Source of the DNA: an uncultured Tenacibaculum sp.
GTDB taxonomy: Bacteria; Bacteroidota; Bacteroidia; Flavobacteriales; Flavobacteriaceae
Reading direction: 5' to 3'
Assembly (NCBI GenBank): GCA_947501615.1
Contig: CANMWK010000016.1
Span: 1-64,000, forward strand
DNA length: 64,000 bases
The notes beneath the pieces are model-generated. The model searched no databases. It was not told where the DNA came from and saw only the letters and a list, made by a program, of their open reading frames with translations. The position numbers were made by a program, and so were the translations under genes. Below are positions 1 to 10,300 of this stretch, piece by piece (within the stretch, counting starts at the first letter, position 1; every line of letters begins with the position of its first letter).

Positions 1-58
1 ATAATTCCAAGTAATCTGTTTTTTAAACAAAAATCGACAATCTTTATTAATTCACCCA

Positions 59-638
59 CAACTTTTGGGATTGATCCGTACTACGATTAGGAAAGTCTAT
101 ACACAATAGTTAGCTTACTTTAAAACAAGTGAAAGTCCTAAGCATAGAATTGTTAGTATTGGTAAAGATTATCTTCGTCCAATAGTAAGTAGGAAAAGAA
201 ATTAAAAAAGTAGAGTTTGGAGCAAAAGGAAATAAAGTTCAAATTGATAGGGTTAACTTTATAGAGCATTTGATTTTCAATGCTTTTAATAAAGGAGCTA
301 GACTTAAAAGTACTGTTTTCAAAGCCTAAAAGACTTACAAAAACTAAAACAAAGATACTGGAAGCAGATGCTATATAAGCTACTAACTCCAATAGAAACT
401 TTATGACAAAATATAAAATCAAAACCTATTTTTAACCAAAACGAAAGCGTTCCAAATAATATAAAGAACAGTAAAAAAATCAGAACTTTAATTACTAAAG
501 AAAGAGCTACTCGATTGTAAGGAAGTTTTGGGAAAGAAAAAGTATCATCCAAAAAAATCAGAGCTAAGACTAAAAAGCTTTGGATTTTCTTTGGCTTACA
601 CATAGCTAATGCCCTAGTAATTCGAAGAAGCAAATAAC
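59..638 (+). pseudogene. Decayed IS transposase (DDE, IS5/IS1182-like) fragment
   Basis: Read on the plus strand across frames, this stretch gives pieces of a familiar DDE transposase: RIVSIGKDYLRPIV (146-187), then after a one-base shift near 192 GKEIKKVEFGAK and QIDRVNFIEHLIFNAFNKG (to about 307), then KTKTKILEADAI and SNRNFMTKYKIKT, and after another shift ITKERATRL, KKIRAKTKK and LWIFFGLHIANALVIRRR ending at a TAA near 637. At least two frameshifts and several in-frame stops (TAG at 107-109, TAA near 328 and 388) show it is dead. The remnant probably begins before the window. The family name is from recall of the VEFGAK/QIDGxxFIEH pattern. No intact terminal inverted repeats were found. 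Confidence 0.75.
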
Positions 639-751
639 AAAGTCAACTTCAAAAATTAGCATAGAATTTTATGATTAAAAAAAATATGGGATACCTATAC
701 CCTAAAATCAATGAAAAACTTTTTTAAAACTGAAAAGCATCTAAAAAGTAA

Positions 752-785
752 AATCGAAGATCTCTTTAAAAACAAATCTTCGATT
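752..785 (-). terminator. Possible terminator of the LysM lipoprotein gene
   Basis: A perfect 10-bp inverted repeat (AATCGAAGAT and ATCTTCGATT) with a 14-base loop lies 50 bases beyond the stop of the LysM gene. On the minus strand it is followed by TTTTACTTTTTA. It is weaker than the other terminators in the window because the loop is long and the U-run is broken. Confidence 0.45.
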
Positions 786-834
786 CTTAAACCATATAAT
801 GACTCAAGTTAACTTGTTTTCTGAATACGCCTAT

Positions 835-2730
835 TTATTTAATCCTTTCTAAAGTTAAGTCAGGATTATATTTTACAATAAATAGTCCCTGATTAGATAC
901 ACTTCCAAAAAGTTTCTTGTTAAACTCAAATTTGTTTTTTAAACGAATAGAAGTTCCTTTTTTATAAGTTTCTAGGAGCTGTTCTCCAGACGCTAAACGC
1001 ATTAAAACATCATATGTAATATCGAAACCTCGAATAGCATATTCAGATGGAATGTCATTGTTTTTTTTCTTATACTTTCTGATGAATTCATTCATGTTAT
1101 CATCATCATATTTCGAAAAATTATCCGTAACATATGTAAAACCAATTCTAGCTAATGTATTATTGTCAATGTTTTCATAGGTTTTGTCTGTCTTTTCTAT
1201 AGAGAAAACTTGAGCAGTAATTCCTTCAGGTAATACAACCATACTATTAACCGCATTAGCTATTATAGCTCTTTCTGTTGCAGCTATAATTACCCAATTA
1301 TGAGAATTAGGTTTCATTTTATCAGTAAAGCGTTCCTTGCTGATGTAATTTTTTTCTGGTTTTAAAATGTAAACATTTTCTATAGAATCATTACTTTTCA
1401 GTATCTGTGTTATTTCTTTGGCTTGAGCATCTGAAACTTTATCACCATCAGAAACTATAAAAATATTTTCACCATTATAAGTTTTATTTAAATACTTACC
1501 AAGTATTCTACTTCTTGTAATTTTATCTGGCGCAGATTTTACTATACTTGATGAAGAAAATTGATCCTGATTTCTAGAGAAATGAGGGAAAATTACTGGT
1601 GCTTTAGTGTTTTTAGCAACATCTTTCACTTTGTTAGAATAAAATGGTCCAATAATAGCATTTGCATCATCTAAAACACCTTTTTCAAGTATTTTTTCAA
1701 TCATATTACCTCTGTTCCCAGTATCAAAAACAGAAACATCAACATTTATACCTAGTTTTTTAATAGAATCGATAGCCATTTCACTACCCATATAAAAATC
1801 AGTAACTAAATTAGCTAGGTTAGCATTTGCTCTTTTTCTTTTTGTAGGATCAAAAATATTTTCAAAAGAAATACTATCATACTCTTTAGCTCTAAAAGGT
1901 AAAAGTAAAGCTAGTTTAATACTTTCATCAACTTCAGCAATGCTATCAATAAATAATTCAGAAGAAAAAGTATCTAGGTTATCTTCTAAGCTACGAATTC
2001 GTAACACCTGACCTATTTGCAATTGATTATCTGCTATTTCTGGATACTCTGGGTTAAGATTTATCAAATCATCTTTAGTAATGTTATAAAATCGTGTCAA
2101 ACCATAAACAGTTTCTTTAGATTTTACAGTATGTGTTACATGATTTTTTAAATCTTCTTCCCTTGATATATAAATTACTTTTTTTTCAGCTACTTTTACT
2201 TTCAATTCTTGCCCTACATCTAAATAATTGTCTTTTAACCTAGGAAATTGCGGATTAAGATTAATTAACTCATCTTTAGAGATGTTATATTGCTTGGTAA
2301 TTCGATAAACCGTTTCACCAGCTTGAACAGTATGTTTTTTAAAGGTCATGACTGTCCTAACTACTTGAGTAGAATCTACTTTTTTAATACTGCTATTTTC
2401 TTCTTCAACAGTGTTTTCATTTTCTGAAGATTGTTCAGTATTTTCCTTAGTACCTAGATCAGATGTTTTATCTTTTTCATCATCTTGAATTAAAGGAATA
2501 GATTTTTTATATTCTGGATTGGGTATAATAATCACACTATTTGTTGAAGGTGATTCTCCAACATCTGGATTTAAACGAACTAAGTCTTCAGTTTTAACAT
2601 CTATTCGTTTAGCGATATCTCGCATTGTTTCACCATCCTTTACTGTATAAGAAATGTATCTTTTTTGTTGACTACAAGATAGTAATGTAGCCAAAGCTAA
2701 AGTAATTCCCCAAAATTTAATCTTATTCAT
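835..2730 (-). CDS. LysM / PBP1-like periplasmic-binding lipoprotein
   Basis: Predicted lipoprotein of 631 aa. The ATG at 2730 gives a clean lipobox (LLSC, Cys19); the TTG nine bases further upstream adds nothing. Three LysM units follow (about residues 27-70, 132-177 and 200-243), each with the TVK/QxxET...DL/ELINLNP pattern of murein-binding LysM. From about residue 272 (IKLALLLPFR) the chain resembles a type 1 periplasmic-binding (Leu/Ile/Val receptor-like) fold, with NAIIGPFYS and VIFPHFSRN segments. The expected location is a membrane anchor facing the periplasm and touching peptidoglycan. The ligand is unknown, and no ABC permease lies nearby, so this is unlikely to be a transport receptor. 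It lies directly downstream of guaA with a 26-base gap. Confidence 0.85.
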   Translation of the reverse strand: MNKIKFWGITLALATLLSCSQQKRYISYTVKDGETMRDIAKRIDVKTEDLVRLNPDVGESPSTNSVIIIPNPEYKKSIPLIQDDEKDKTSDLGTKENTEQSSENENTVEEENSSIKKVDSTQVVRTVMTFKKHTVQAGETVYRITKQYNISKDELINLNPQFPRLKDNYLDVGQELKVKVAEKKVIYISREEDLKNHVTHTVKSKETVYGLTRFYNITKDDLINLNPEYPEIADNQLQIGQVLRIRSLEDNLDTFSSELFIDSIAEVDESIKLALLLPFRAKEYDSISFENIFDPTKRKRANANLANLVTDFYMGSEMAIDSIKKLGINVDVSVFDTGNRGNMIEKILEKGVLDDANAIIGPFYSNKVKDVAKNTKAPVIFPHFSRNQDQFSSSSIVKSAPDKITRSRILGKYLNKTYNGENIFIVSDGDKVSDAQAKEITQILKSNDSIENVYILKPEKNYISKERFTDKMKPNSHNWVIIAATERAIIANAVNSMVVLPEGITAQVFSIEKTDKTYENIDNNTLARIGFTYVTDNFSKYDDDNMNEFIRKYKKKNNDIPSEYAIRGFDITYDVLMRLASGEQLLETYKKGTSIRLKNKFEFNKKLFGSVSNQGLFIVKYNPDLTLERIK

Positions 2731-2756
2731 ATAATTCAAGTACTATTTAAGTATGA

Positions 2757-4292
2757 TTATTCCCATTCTATTGTTGCTGGTGGTTTAGAGCTAATATCGT
2801 AAACAACTCTATTTACACCTTTAACATTATTAATTATTTTATTAGATATGTTTTGTAAAAACTCATAAGGTAAATTAACCCAATCTGCTGTCATCCCATC
2901 TGTGCTTTCTACTGCTCTTAAAGCAACTACTTTTTCGTAAGTTCTTTCATCTCCCATAACACCTACGGAGTTAACAGGTAATAAAATAGCCCCAGCTTGC
3001 CAAACCTTGTCGTATAAACCAGATTCTTTTAAACCATTTATAAATATGGCATCTACTTCTTGCAAAATACGAACTTTTTCTGAAGTAATATCGCCTAATA
3101 TTCGAATTGCTAAGCCAGGTCCTGGGAAAGGATGTCTTCCTAATAATGCTGCATCAATCCCCATGGAATCCCCAACACGTCTTACCTCGTCTTTAAAAAT
3201 CATACGTAATGGTTCGACAACTTCTAATTTCATAAAGTCAGGTAATCCACCAACATTATGATGACTTTTTATTGTTGCCGAAGGTCCTCCATTAACAGAA
3301 ACAGACTCAATTACATCTGGATAAATCGTTCCTTGTGCTAACCATTTTGCATTTTCAACTTTAGACGCTTCGTCATCAAAAACTTCGATAAATACTCTAC
3401 CAATGGTTTTTCTTTTTGTTTCAGGATCACTAATTCCTTCTAAAGCATTTAAAAAACGATCAGAAGCATCTACACCTTTAACGTTTAATCCCATGCCTTC
3501 GTATTGTTGAAGTACACTTTTGTACTCATCTTTACGTAATAATCCGTTATTTACGAAGATACAGTGTAAATTATCGCCAATAGCTTTGTGTAATAAGACA
3601 CCAGCGACTGTAGAGTCTACACCTCCAGATAAACCTAAAATTACCTTATCATCACCTATTTTTTCTTTTAATGTAGAAACAGTAGATTCAACAAAAGAGT
3701 TTGGTGTCCAGTTTTGTGCTACTTCAGCAATATCAACTAAAAAGTTCTTTAATAATTGAGTTCCATCTGTAGAATGATAAACTTCAGGATGAAATTGTAT
3801 AGCGTAAGTTGTTTCACCTTCAATTTTATAAGCAGCATTTTCTACATCTTTGGTACTTGCTAAAAGTTCTCCATTTGTAGGTAGTTCTTTAATGGTATCT
3901 GAATGACTCATCCATACCTGACTTCCTTCAGAAATACCATTTAAGAATTGTTCTCCTCCTTTAATGAAAGATAAATTTGCTCTTCCATATTCTCTTGTAT
4001 TAGATGGCGCCACTAAACCTCCAGAAAAATGAGCTAAATATTGAGCACCATAACAAACTGCTAAAAGGGGTTTTTTACCTCTTATTTCAGAAAGATCTGG
4101 ATGTGGAGCTTCTTCTGAACGAACAGATGAAGGACTACCTGATAAAATTACAGCTTTAAATTCGTTTAAGTTTTGTGGAATCTTATTGTAAGGATGAATT
4201 TCACAGTAAATATTCAACTCTCTTACTCTACGCGCAATTAACTGAGTGTATTGCGAACCAAAATCTAATATTAGTACGTTGTGTTGTTGCAT
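2757..4292 (-). CDS. guaA: GMP synthase (glutamine-hydrolysing)
   Basis: Converts XMP, glutamine and ATP to GMP in the last step of guanylate synthesis. The 511-aa protein has the normal full length. The N-terminal class I amidotransferase carries the nucleophile Cys80 in [10 protein letters not shown] and the His/Glu pair in QFHPEVYHS. The ATP-pyrophosphatase part has the PP-loop [13 protein letters not shown], and the C-terminal dimerisation domain ends in the typical [10 protein letters not shown] start at the ATG giving MQQHNVLIL; the TTG six bases upstream is a poor alternative. A perfect 10-bp stem-loop sits immediately in front of the start. Confidence 0.97.
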   Translation of the reverse strand: MQQHNVLILDFGSQYTQLIARRVRELNIYCEIHPYNKIPQNLNEFKAVILSGSPSSVRSEEAPHPDLSEIRGKKPLLAVCYGAQYLAHFSGGLVAPSNTREYGRANLSFIKGGEQFLNGISEGSQVWMSHSDTIKELPTNGELLASTKDVENAAYKIEGETTYAIQFHPEVYHSTDGTQLLKNFLVDIAEVAQNWTPNSFVESTVSTLKEKIGDDKVILGLSGGVDSTVAGVLLHKAIGDNLHCIFVNNGLLRKDEYKSVLQQYEGMGLNVKGVDASDRFLNALEGISDPETKRKTIGRVFIEVFDDEASKVENAKWLAQGTIYPDVIESVSVNGGPSATIKSHHNVGGLPDFMKLEVVEPLRMIFKDEVRRVGDSMGIDAALLGRHPFPGPGLAIRILGDITSEKVRILQEVDAIFINGLKESGLYDKVWQAGAILLPVNSVGVMGDERTYEKVVALRAVESTDGMTADWVNLPYEFLQNISNKIINNVKGVNRVVYDISSKPPATIEWE

Positions 4293-4294
4293 CC

Positions 4295-4324
4295 GCAAAA
4301 ATAATAGTTTGAATTTATTTTTGC
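4295..4324 (-). promoter_or_regulatory. Stem-loop directly upstream of guaA
   Basis: GCAAAAATAA and TTATTTTTGC form a perfect 10-bp inverted repeat with a 10-base loop, ending two bases before the guaA ATG. There is no U-run after it in either useful direction, so it is not an obvious terminator. It could be an operator or a leader stem affecting translation. A TATTTTTG match to the -7 consensus falls inside it. Confidence 0.35.
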
Positions 4325-4340
4325 CTATATTTTTTAGAAA

Positions 4341-5405
4341 TTAATATCGATAAACTATTGCGTTGATATTCATACCAGCACCTACAGAAGCTAACATAAA
4401 AATATCTCCTTTTTGTAATTCATGATCTTCAATTTCTCTTTTTAAAACCAAGTCTAGTAAAGTAGGTACGGTTGCAACAGAACTATTACCTAATTCGTGT
4501 ATACTCATAGGCATAATATCTTTTGGAACAGGCTTCTTATATAAGCGGTAAAAACGTTTCATGATGGCTTCATCCATTTTTTCATTGGCTTGATGAATAA
4601 ATACTTTACGAACATCATCAATTTCTACATTACTTTTTTCCAATGCAGCTTGCATAGCTTTTGGTACATGAGTAAGTGCAAACTCATAAATTTTTCTTCC
4701 ATGCATTTTTATATAACGCACATTTTTATCCTCATTTTTATTATATGAACTCCCAAAAAACAAATGATAAGCTTCGTCTTTAGAAAACGTTTGCGAAGCA
4801 TGGCCTAAAATTCCGCTTTCTGAACCATCTTTAGAAGCTTCAATAATACAAGCACCAGCACCATCACTATATATCATAGAATCTCTATCGTGTTTGTCTA
4901 CTACTCTGGATAATGTTTCAGCTCCAATAACTAACACTTTTTTTGCAATTCCTGCTTTTATAAATGCTTGCCCTTGAATGACACCTTCCACCCAACCAGG
5001 ACAACCAAATAGAATATCATATGCGATACAATTTGGATTCTCAATTTGAAGTAAATGTTTTACTCTAGTCGCAAGACTAGGTATAATATCACTTTGTATC
5101 CCCGACGAGTTAACATCTCCAAAATTATGCGCTAGAATAATATAGTCTAAAGTTTCTGGATCGATATTTGCGTTTTCAATTGCATTTTTTGCGGCGAAAT
5201 ACCCTAAATCTGAAGCATTATGTTGGTTTTCAGCATATCTTCTTTCTACAATACCTGTAATAGATTTAAACTTTTCAATGATTTCAGTATTACAAGAGTT
5301 AAAAGGAGTACCATCAGCATTTAAAAACTGACTTGAAGTAAATTGATTGTTCTCCTTTTTTATTGTTGGAATATAGCTTCCTGTTCCTGTTATTACTACC
5401 TTCAT
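4341..5405 (-). CDS. 3-oxoacyl-ACP synthase III family protein
   Basis: A thiolase-fold condensing enzyme of the KAS III (FabH-like) family, 354 aa. The catalytic triad is visible: Cys135 in ILFGCPGWVEG, His271 in FIHQANEKMDEA and Asn307 in HELGNSSVATVP. Family members use an acyl-CoA primer and malonyl-ACP. Bacteroidota carry several paralogues, and this longer, divergent type (GCPGWVEG rather than the FabH ACAG/ACSG context) is probably not the housekeeping FabH, so I give no symbol. Starts at ATG (MKVVITGTGSYIP). It stands alone between cdd and guaA. Confidence 0.85.
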   Translation of the reverse strand: MKVVITGTGSYIPTIKKENNQFTSSQFLNADGTPFNSCNTEIIEKFKSITGIVERRYAENQHNASDLGYFAAKNAIENANIDPETLDYIILAHNFGDVNSSGIQSDIIPSLATRVKHLLQIENPNCIAYDILFGCPGWVEGVIQGQAFIKAGIAKKVLVIGAETLSRVVDKHDRDSMIYSDGAGACIIEASKDGSESGILGHASQTFSKDEAYHLFFGSSYNKNEDKNVRYIKMHGRKIYEFALTHVPKAMQAALEKSNVEIDDVRKVFIHQANEKMDEAIMKRFYRLYKKPVPKDIMPMSIHELGNSSVATVPTLLDLVLKREIEDHELQKGDIFMLASVGAGMNINAIVYRY

Positions 5406-5503
5406 TTGCTAAAATTTTACTTAGGGAAGTAACAAATTAACGGGTTTTGTTCAAGTAAACCTAGTTATATTGAAGACGAAATTTCACTTTTATGAAATTC
5501 GTA

Positions 5504-5598
5504 TTTTATAGTCCTTTTTTTAGAGATTTATATAATTTTAACATATTAAAAATAGAGATTCTATAAAAAGGTAATTTAGATTTTTATAGTCCTTTTTT
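5504..5598. repeat. 17-bp direct repeat in intergenic region
   Basis: TTTTATAGTCCTTTTTT occurs at 5504-5520 and again at 5582-5598, 78 bases apart, in the gap between the KAS III gene and cdd. The sequence between the copies also repeats ATAGAGATT-like words. The T-runs make it similar to terminator tails, but no strong stem precedes them. Function unknown. Confidence 0.5.
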
Positions 5599-5667
5599 AT
5601 GTTTTTAATTTTTTTTGATTGGTTTTATTGCTAAAATCTTAAAAATTAACCTATGTTAATGATTAAA

Positions 5668-6150
5668 TTATAAATATGAGCTATCAAAAGAAAATGGTAA
5701 TAGTGAAACAAGAGAGGTTGTTTTTACAATCTTTCCTACTTCTCCCATAAACAATACTTCAAAAGGAGTTTTTTGATTTAATTCGTATTCTAGTAATGTT
5801 TGTCTACAAGCTCCACATGGGCCAACAGGTTTGTCTACAGTTTTAAGTGATGATGTAGCAATTATGGCAATTTTTTTGATTATTGCATTAGGATATTCAG
5901 AGCCTACTTTCCATATGGCAACTCGCTCTGCGCACATACCAGAAGGGTAGGCGGCATTTTCTTGGTTACTACCATGTACTATAGTACCATCTTCTAGTAA
6001 GATAGCTGCACCAACATTAAATTTTGAATAGGGCGCGTATGACGAATTTTTAGCAACGTTAGCTTCTTCCATTAAATTTTGATCTTCAATACTCAGTTCT
6101 GAGATGTCGTCATAAATTATAGCTTGGGAAGAGAAGTTTATTTTTTTCAT
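5668..6150 (-). CDS. cdd: Cytidine deaminase
   Basis: Deaminates cytidine and deoxycytidine to uridine in pyrimidine salvage. The 160-aa protein has the complete zinc site: Cys73-Ala-Glu75 in GMCAERVA and PCGAC (Cys112, Cys115). The NVGAAILLEDG substrate-binding segment at 45-55 is also present. The ATG at 6150 gives MKKINFSSQA. The 74-base gap to porV contains a strong bidirectional terminator, so cdd is separated from the secretion genes. Confidence 0.95.
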   Translation of the reverse strand: MKKINFSSQAIIYDDISELSIEDQNLMEEANVAKNSSYAPYSKFNVGAAILLEDGTIVHGSNQENAAYPSGMCAERVAIWKVGSEYPNAIIKKIAIIATSSLKTVDKPVGPCGACRQTLLEYELNQKTPFEVLFMGEVGKIVKTTSLVSLLPFSFDSSYL

Positions 6151-6170
6151 GATGAATTACAATTCTAGCC

Positions 6171-6200
6171 AAAAAAAGCAGTCGATAGACTGCTTTTTTT
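6171..6200 (-). terminator. Intrinsic terminator after porV
   Basis: A 13-bp perfect stem (AAAAAAAGCAGTC and GACTGCTTTTTTT) with a GATA loop and T-runs on both strands. It lies 25 bases after the porV stop and ends the porU-porV unit on the minus strand. Confidence 0.92.
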
Positions 6201-6224
6201 GATTTTATATATAGTTTAAAGATA

Positions 6225-7316
6225 CTAATAATCTTCGTAAATTTCTCCTAAATCAAATGATATAGAAAAACGTAATGTGTTTTCCAAAGGGTTGTTTACA
6301 TCTGAAACGTTAATTAAATATGATAAATCAACATTAAAAGCATTAGCTGTAAACCCTGCTCCTAAAGTGAAAAACTTTCGATTACCTTTAACTTCACTTT
6401 CGTTAAAATAACCAGCTCTTAAAGCAAAAGCATTGTTGTATAAATACTCAGCTCCTAAAGACCAGTTTACTTCTTGTAATTCTTCACTAAAACTACGATC
6501 TAATAGCGATGTAAACATTCCTTCAAACCAACCTCTATCAGATAAGGTTCCACTAGACGGTACTAATAGTTTTCTAAATTCTAGATTAACACCTAATGTG
6601 TTAAAATCATCAAAAATAAAATCAAAACCACCACCCAATTTTGCAATTGTAGGAATAAAGTTTTCTTCACCTGGTGTATATTCTACTTTCGGACCAATAT
6701 TAGCAACATTTAAACCAATTCTGTATCGTCCGTTAAAAGTTCCATAGTTTTCTTCATCCGACTGATAATAAGCTCCTATGTCAACAGCAAAAGAATTTAC
6801 CGCTTCTAAAGAATCATCAACATCAAGATTAGAGTTTACATATTTTAATCCAACTGCCATAGAGAATTTTTCACTTAATTTTAAAGCATAATATCCAGAA
6901 ATAGCAAATTCTGTTGGATTTTTAAAACCTGTTGGTAATCCAATCTCATCAGTTAAATCAATTCTACCTAAAGAGAAGAATTTTAAATCTGCACCCCAAG
7001 CACTATTTTCATTAAATCTGTTTACAACAGAAAGGTTTCCAGCAAAGATATCATCAGTTAAATTTCTTAACCAAGGCACATAATTACCACCAATACTTAG
7101 CTTATTGCTATTGAAAGCGATTTTAGCAGGGTTGTGAAATAAAGAAAATGCATCCGGAGAGGTAGCCACACCAATATCTCCCATACCTCCAGCTCTCGCA
7201 TCAGAAGTGATTAATAAGAAAGGTAAAGAAGTTGTAATGGCTTTAGATTCTGTCTGAGCACTCATCTTAATACCTGTGGTTGAAACAGCTAAAATTAGTA
7301 ATAGTATTTTTTTCAT
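6225..7316 (-). CDS. porV: Type IX secretion outer membrane protein PorV
   Basis: FadL-like outer-membrane beta-barrel (PorV/LptO) of the type IX secretion system. In established systems it receives cargo from the SprA translocon and hands it to the PorU sortase at the cell surface. The 363-aa protein has a signal peptide (about residues 1-20, ending SAQ). Next comes the hallmark PorV segment SDARAGGMGDIGVATSPDAF and HNPAKIAF, then alternating amphipathic strands up to the terminal FDLGEIYEDY. It lies 38 bases downstream of porU, the usual pairing in Flavobacteriia. A TATATTTG element in the gap may add a dedicated promoter. Confidence 0.93.
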   Translation of the reverse strand: MKKILLLILAVSTTGIKMSAQTESKAITTSLPFLLITSDARAGGMGDIGVATSPDAFSLFHNPAKIAFNSNKLSIGGNYVPWLRNLTDDIFAGNLSVVNRFNENSAWGADLKFFSLGRIDLTDEIGLPTGFKNPTEFAISGYYALKLSEKFSMAVGLKYVNSNLDVDDSLEAVNSFAVDIGAYYQSDEENYGTFNGRYRIGLNVANIGPKVEYTPGEENFIPTIAKLGGGFDFIFDDFNTLGVNLEFRKLLVPSSGTLSDRGWFEGMFTSLLDRSFSEELQEVNWSLGAEYLYNNAFALRAGYFNESEVKGNRKFFTLGAGFTANAFNVDLSYLINVSDVNNPLENTLRFSISFDLGEIYEDY

Positions 7317-7338
7317 TTTGATTTTAACATTATTTTGA

Positions 7339-7346
7339 CAAATATA
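7339..7346 (-). promoter_or_regulatory. Candidate -7 element for porV
   Basis: TATATTTG on the minus strand matches the Bacteroidota TAnnTTTG element and would start transcription about 17 bases before the porV ATG. No clear TTG lies at the correct distance upstream, inside porU. Confidence 0.45.
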
Positions 7347-7354
7347 TAACTTTA

Positions 7355-10300
7355 TTAGAGGATAACTAATTTCTCATATTTCTCTGTTGTTAAATTACTA
7401 ACAGAGGAGGTAACTTTAATTTTATATACATAAACCCCTTTACCAATTTTGTTTCCAAAATCGTCTAAACCGTTCCATGTGATTGATCTTGATAAACTAC
7501 CATTTGTTTGAATAGTTTGGTTAATAGTTTTAACTAATTTTCCTGAGATGGTAAAAACCTGTACTTGAACTTCTAAAGGTTCATTGGGTTTGTTGTGATT
7601 AAACCAGAACTCAGTGTAATTAGTGAATGGATTGGGGTAATTTAATACATTTTCTAAAGTTAGTTTTGTATCACTAATAACTTCAAAACTTAACGTAGTT
7701 TCTGAAGAATTATTATAAGTGTCCCAAGCTTTTATTTTTAAGGTATGAGTTCCTACTGATAAATCTCTAAATTTAAAGTTTACTTCTCCTTTAGTAAAGT
7801 CATTAAGTTCAGTTTCATAAAAGTCATTTAGTACTATAGGTTCTGCTTGGTTATCGTCTAATATGGCAACAATATCATGATCTACTGCAGTAATGGAAGT
7901 ATTTATCCCACTACTATCAGAAAGTTTGATGATTAAATTAGGAGAAGCATTTGTAGTGCCACCGTCTATGAAGGATTCATCATTCATAAAAGCTCTTAAT
8001 TCAGGCCCAGTAGTGTCTTCAGGAGCATTTTCATTTATTCCACCAACAGTGATGTCGAAGTTTACTCCTGCTTTATCTTCATTTTCATTTTGTGCATATA
8101 AACTTATTTTTCCTTTGCCTTCAGTGATTTTGATGTCTTTTGGGACAATAAATTCAAACTCAAACCGACCATTTTCAACCGAAGATTTACCACGAAAAAT
8201 TTTACTTTCTTGAGAATCGAACGTATTCACAATTCCAAACCCGTCGTTATCTAAAGTGGTTTTATCAATAGGTTTGTCAAAAACAGTTGTAAAAACAGTT
8301 CCATTAAAATCAGTAAGTACATTACCACCAGAGTCACTTACAATTCCCTCTAGTTTTATTTTTGAAAGGGCTTTGAATGTATCAATAGGTTGCGAAATGT
8401 CTACATCATTAACTTTAGTAATCCTAACATCTGGTTTAGGAATTGCAAGTTTCATTGCAGGGTCACCAAAAAAATAAATAAAAAAACGTTGGTTACTAGT
8501 GGTTTCATTCTTAGCTTTTACTAGGTTTGCAGCGATACTATCATCAGCATTATCAAAATCAAAAACATATTTAGCCAATTCCTTATTAAAAGCTTCACCA
8601 ACAAAAATAAAAACATCTCTAGTAGTGGTAATCATACTAACAGCACCACCATTAGGATTTAAAAATAATTGTTCTCCAGCGGTATCTCTTAGTGGGTTAT
8701 CGAATCTTGAAAACTCACAAGTAACCGTAATAAAAAGAGGTAAAGTATTAGAATTGTTAAAGTTTTGTATTTGCGATACTTCTAGAATCCGTTCTTCTGC
8801 AAGTCCATCTTCTCCACCATGCCCAAAGTAGTTAAACACAAGGTTTCCTTTTTCCATGTTATTGGTAATTGCATTTTTTACATCTGGGTAACGTTCACCT
8901 CCTGAAGAATTTTCTTGTTTAAAAGCATCAGCATAAATTTTATTGATATTAAAAATAGGCTTGTTGTTTTTAATATCATCAGCAACTTCTTCAAGTCCAG
9001 ATTGCAAAGTTTGATCCGTATTGGTGTCTATGTCATCTGCAATTAATGTAATATTGTTTCTCCAATCTCCGAAAGCGTCGGTTTCATAATAACTTAAAAT
9101 TTTGTCTACAACAGCTGTAGCCTCTTGTATTGTAGTTACAGGAATCCTTCCAGAAGGAATATCAATACTGTCTGAAGGTAGCATTCTACCATCTGTATTT
9201 TCTATCATTACAAAAAAATCATCCGTAACGTAAGATGCCACTAAATCAAAACTATTGACAGCATGGAAAGTAGGAACAATATTATTATTGCCTGTTATTC
9301 TATCCTTAAAATCGTAAGAAGAATCTCCAAAAAAGCAAACATATTTTAATCCTCCAGAGCTAGTATCATAAAGATATTTGATGAAATCACGTATAGCTGT
9401 TATGTCAGGCGATCCAGAGGCGAATTCATTAAAAATTTGCGAAACATTAACAACACTAGTATTTAAATTAGAATTTTGTTGATGATATGTTGCTAATCGC
9501 TGTGCTTGAGGCATTAATTCTTCATTGGTTACAATTAAATATTCAATATTAGATAACCCATGAAGGTTTTGATTTTGTATTGCAGTATTACGTGTTCGTT
9601 CAGGAGAAAAATAATCTGTACTGTTAAGTACAATGTATTCGTTTAAATCTCCTCCTAATGCGGTAAAAGTATAATTGTTAGCAGCTACATTTTCGTTATT
9701 AATTTTTTTAGGATCTAAAGGATTAGTAACATCCCATATATCTTTTATGTTAGCAGCATTTTGAATTTCATAAGTAATAGAACCAGTATGTTTCGCTTGC
9801 TCAAAACTTCTAAAAGAGAATTGTGTATTAGTTGCAATTAATTGTTTTTTACCAATCACTTCTATATAGTCTAAAAAAGCATTTGCTGAAGGATTTCCAT
9901 TGTTGTTATAGTCAATAATAATGTTTATATCATTTGAGGCATTTATTGTACCGTTACTAATACCATACCTAGCCAATCCAGAAGATGTAGAAGTAGAAAC
10001 AGGAGGGAAGTTTATAATAGGAGTATTTGTACCATTAGCAGTAATACTCATATTTGAAACGGTTGATGATTGCGCTACAGCTGTTACTTTCACCAAAGTG
10101 TTTGATCCAACCAATGCATTATTAAAAGGAATACTAAAACTTTGATTATTATTTGCACTAAAGTTTTCCCCGAACCATAACCTACCTACTGCTAATAAAT
10201 TAATATTTTCCTGCTCATAGAAAATAAAATCATCAAAATTTGAAATTGTAAGTGTAGGCGGAATGTTTACGGTAGCAGCATTAGTAATTCTTTTTCCAGG

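Noticed and set aside
153-633. Two minus-strand hydrophobic ORFs of 89 and 104 residues
   Set aside because: They overlap each other and lie opposite the decayed transposase, whose plus-strand fragments explain the sequence.
4296-4303. TATTTTTG as a guaA promoter -7 element
   Set aside because: Transcription would begin at or within the start codon and no TTG lies at the right distance; kept only as part of the stem-loop.
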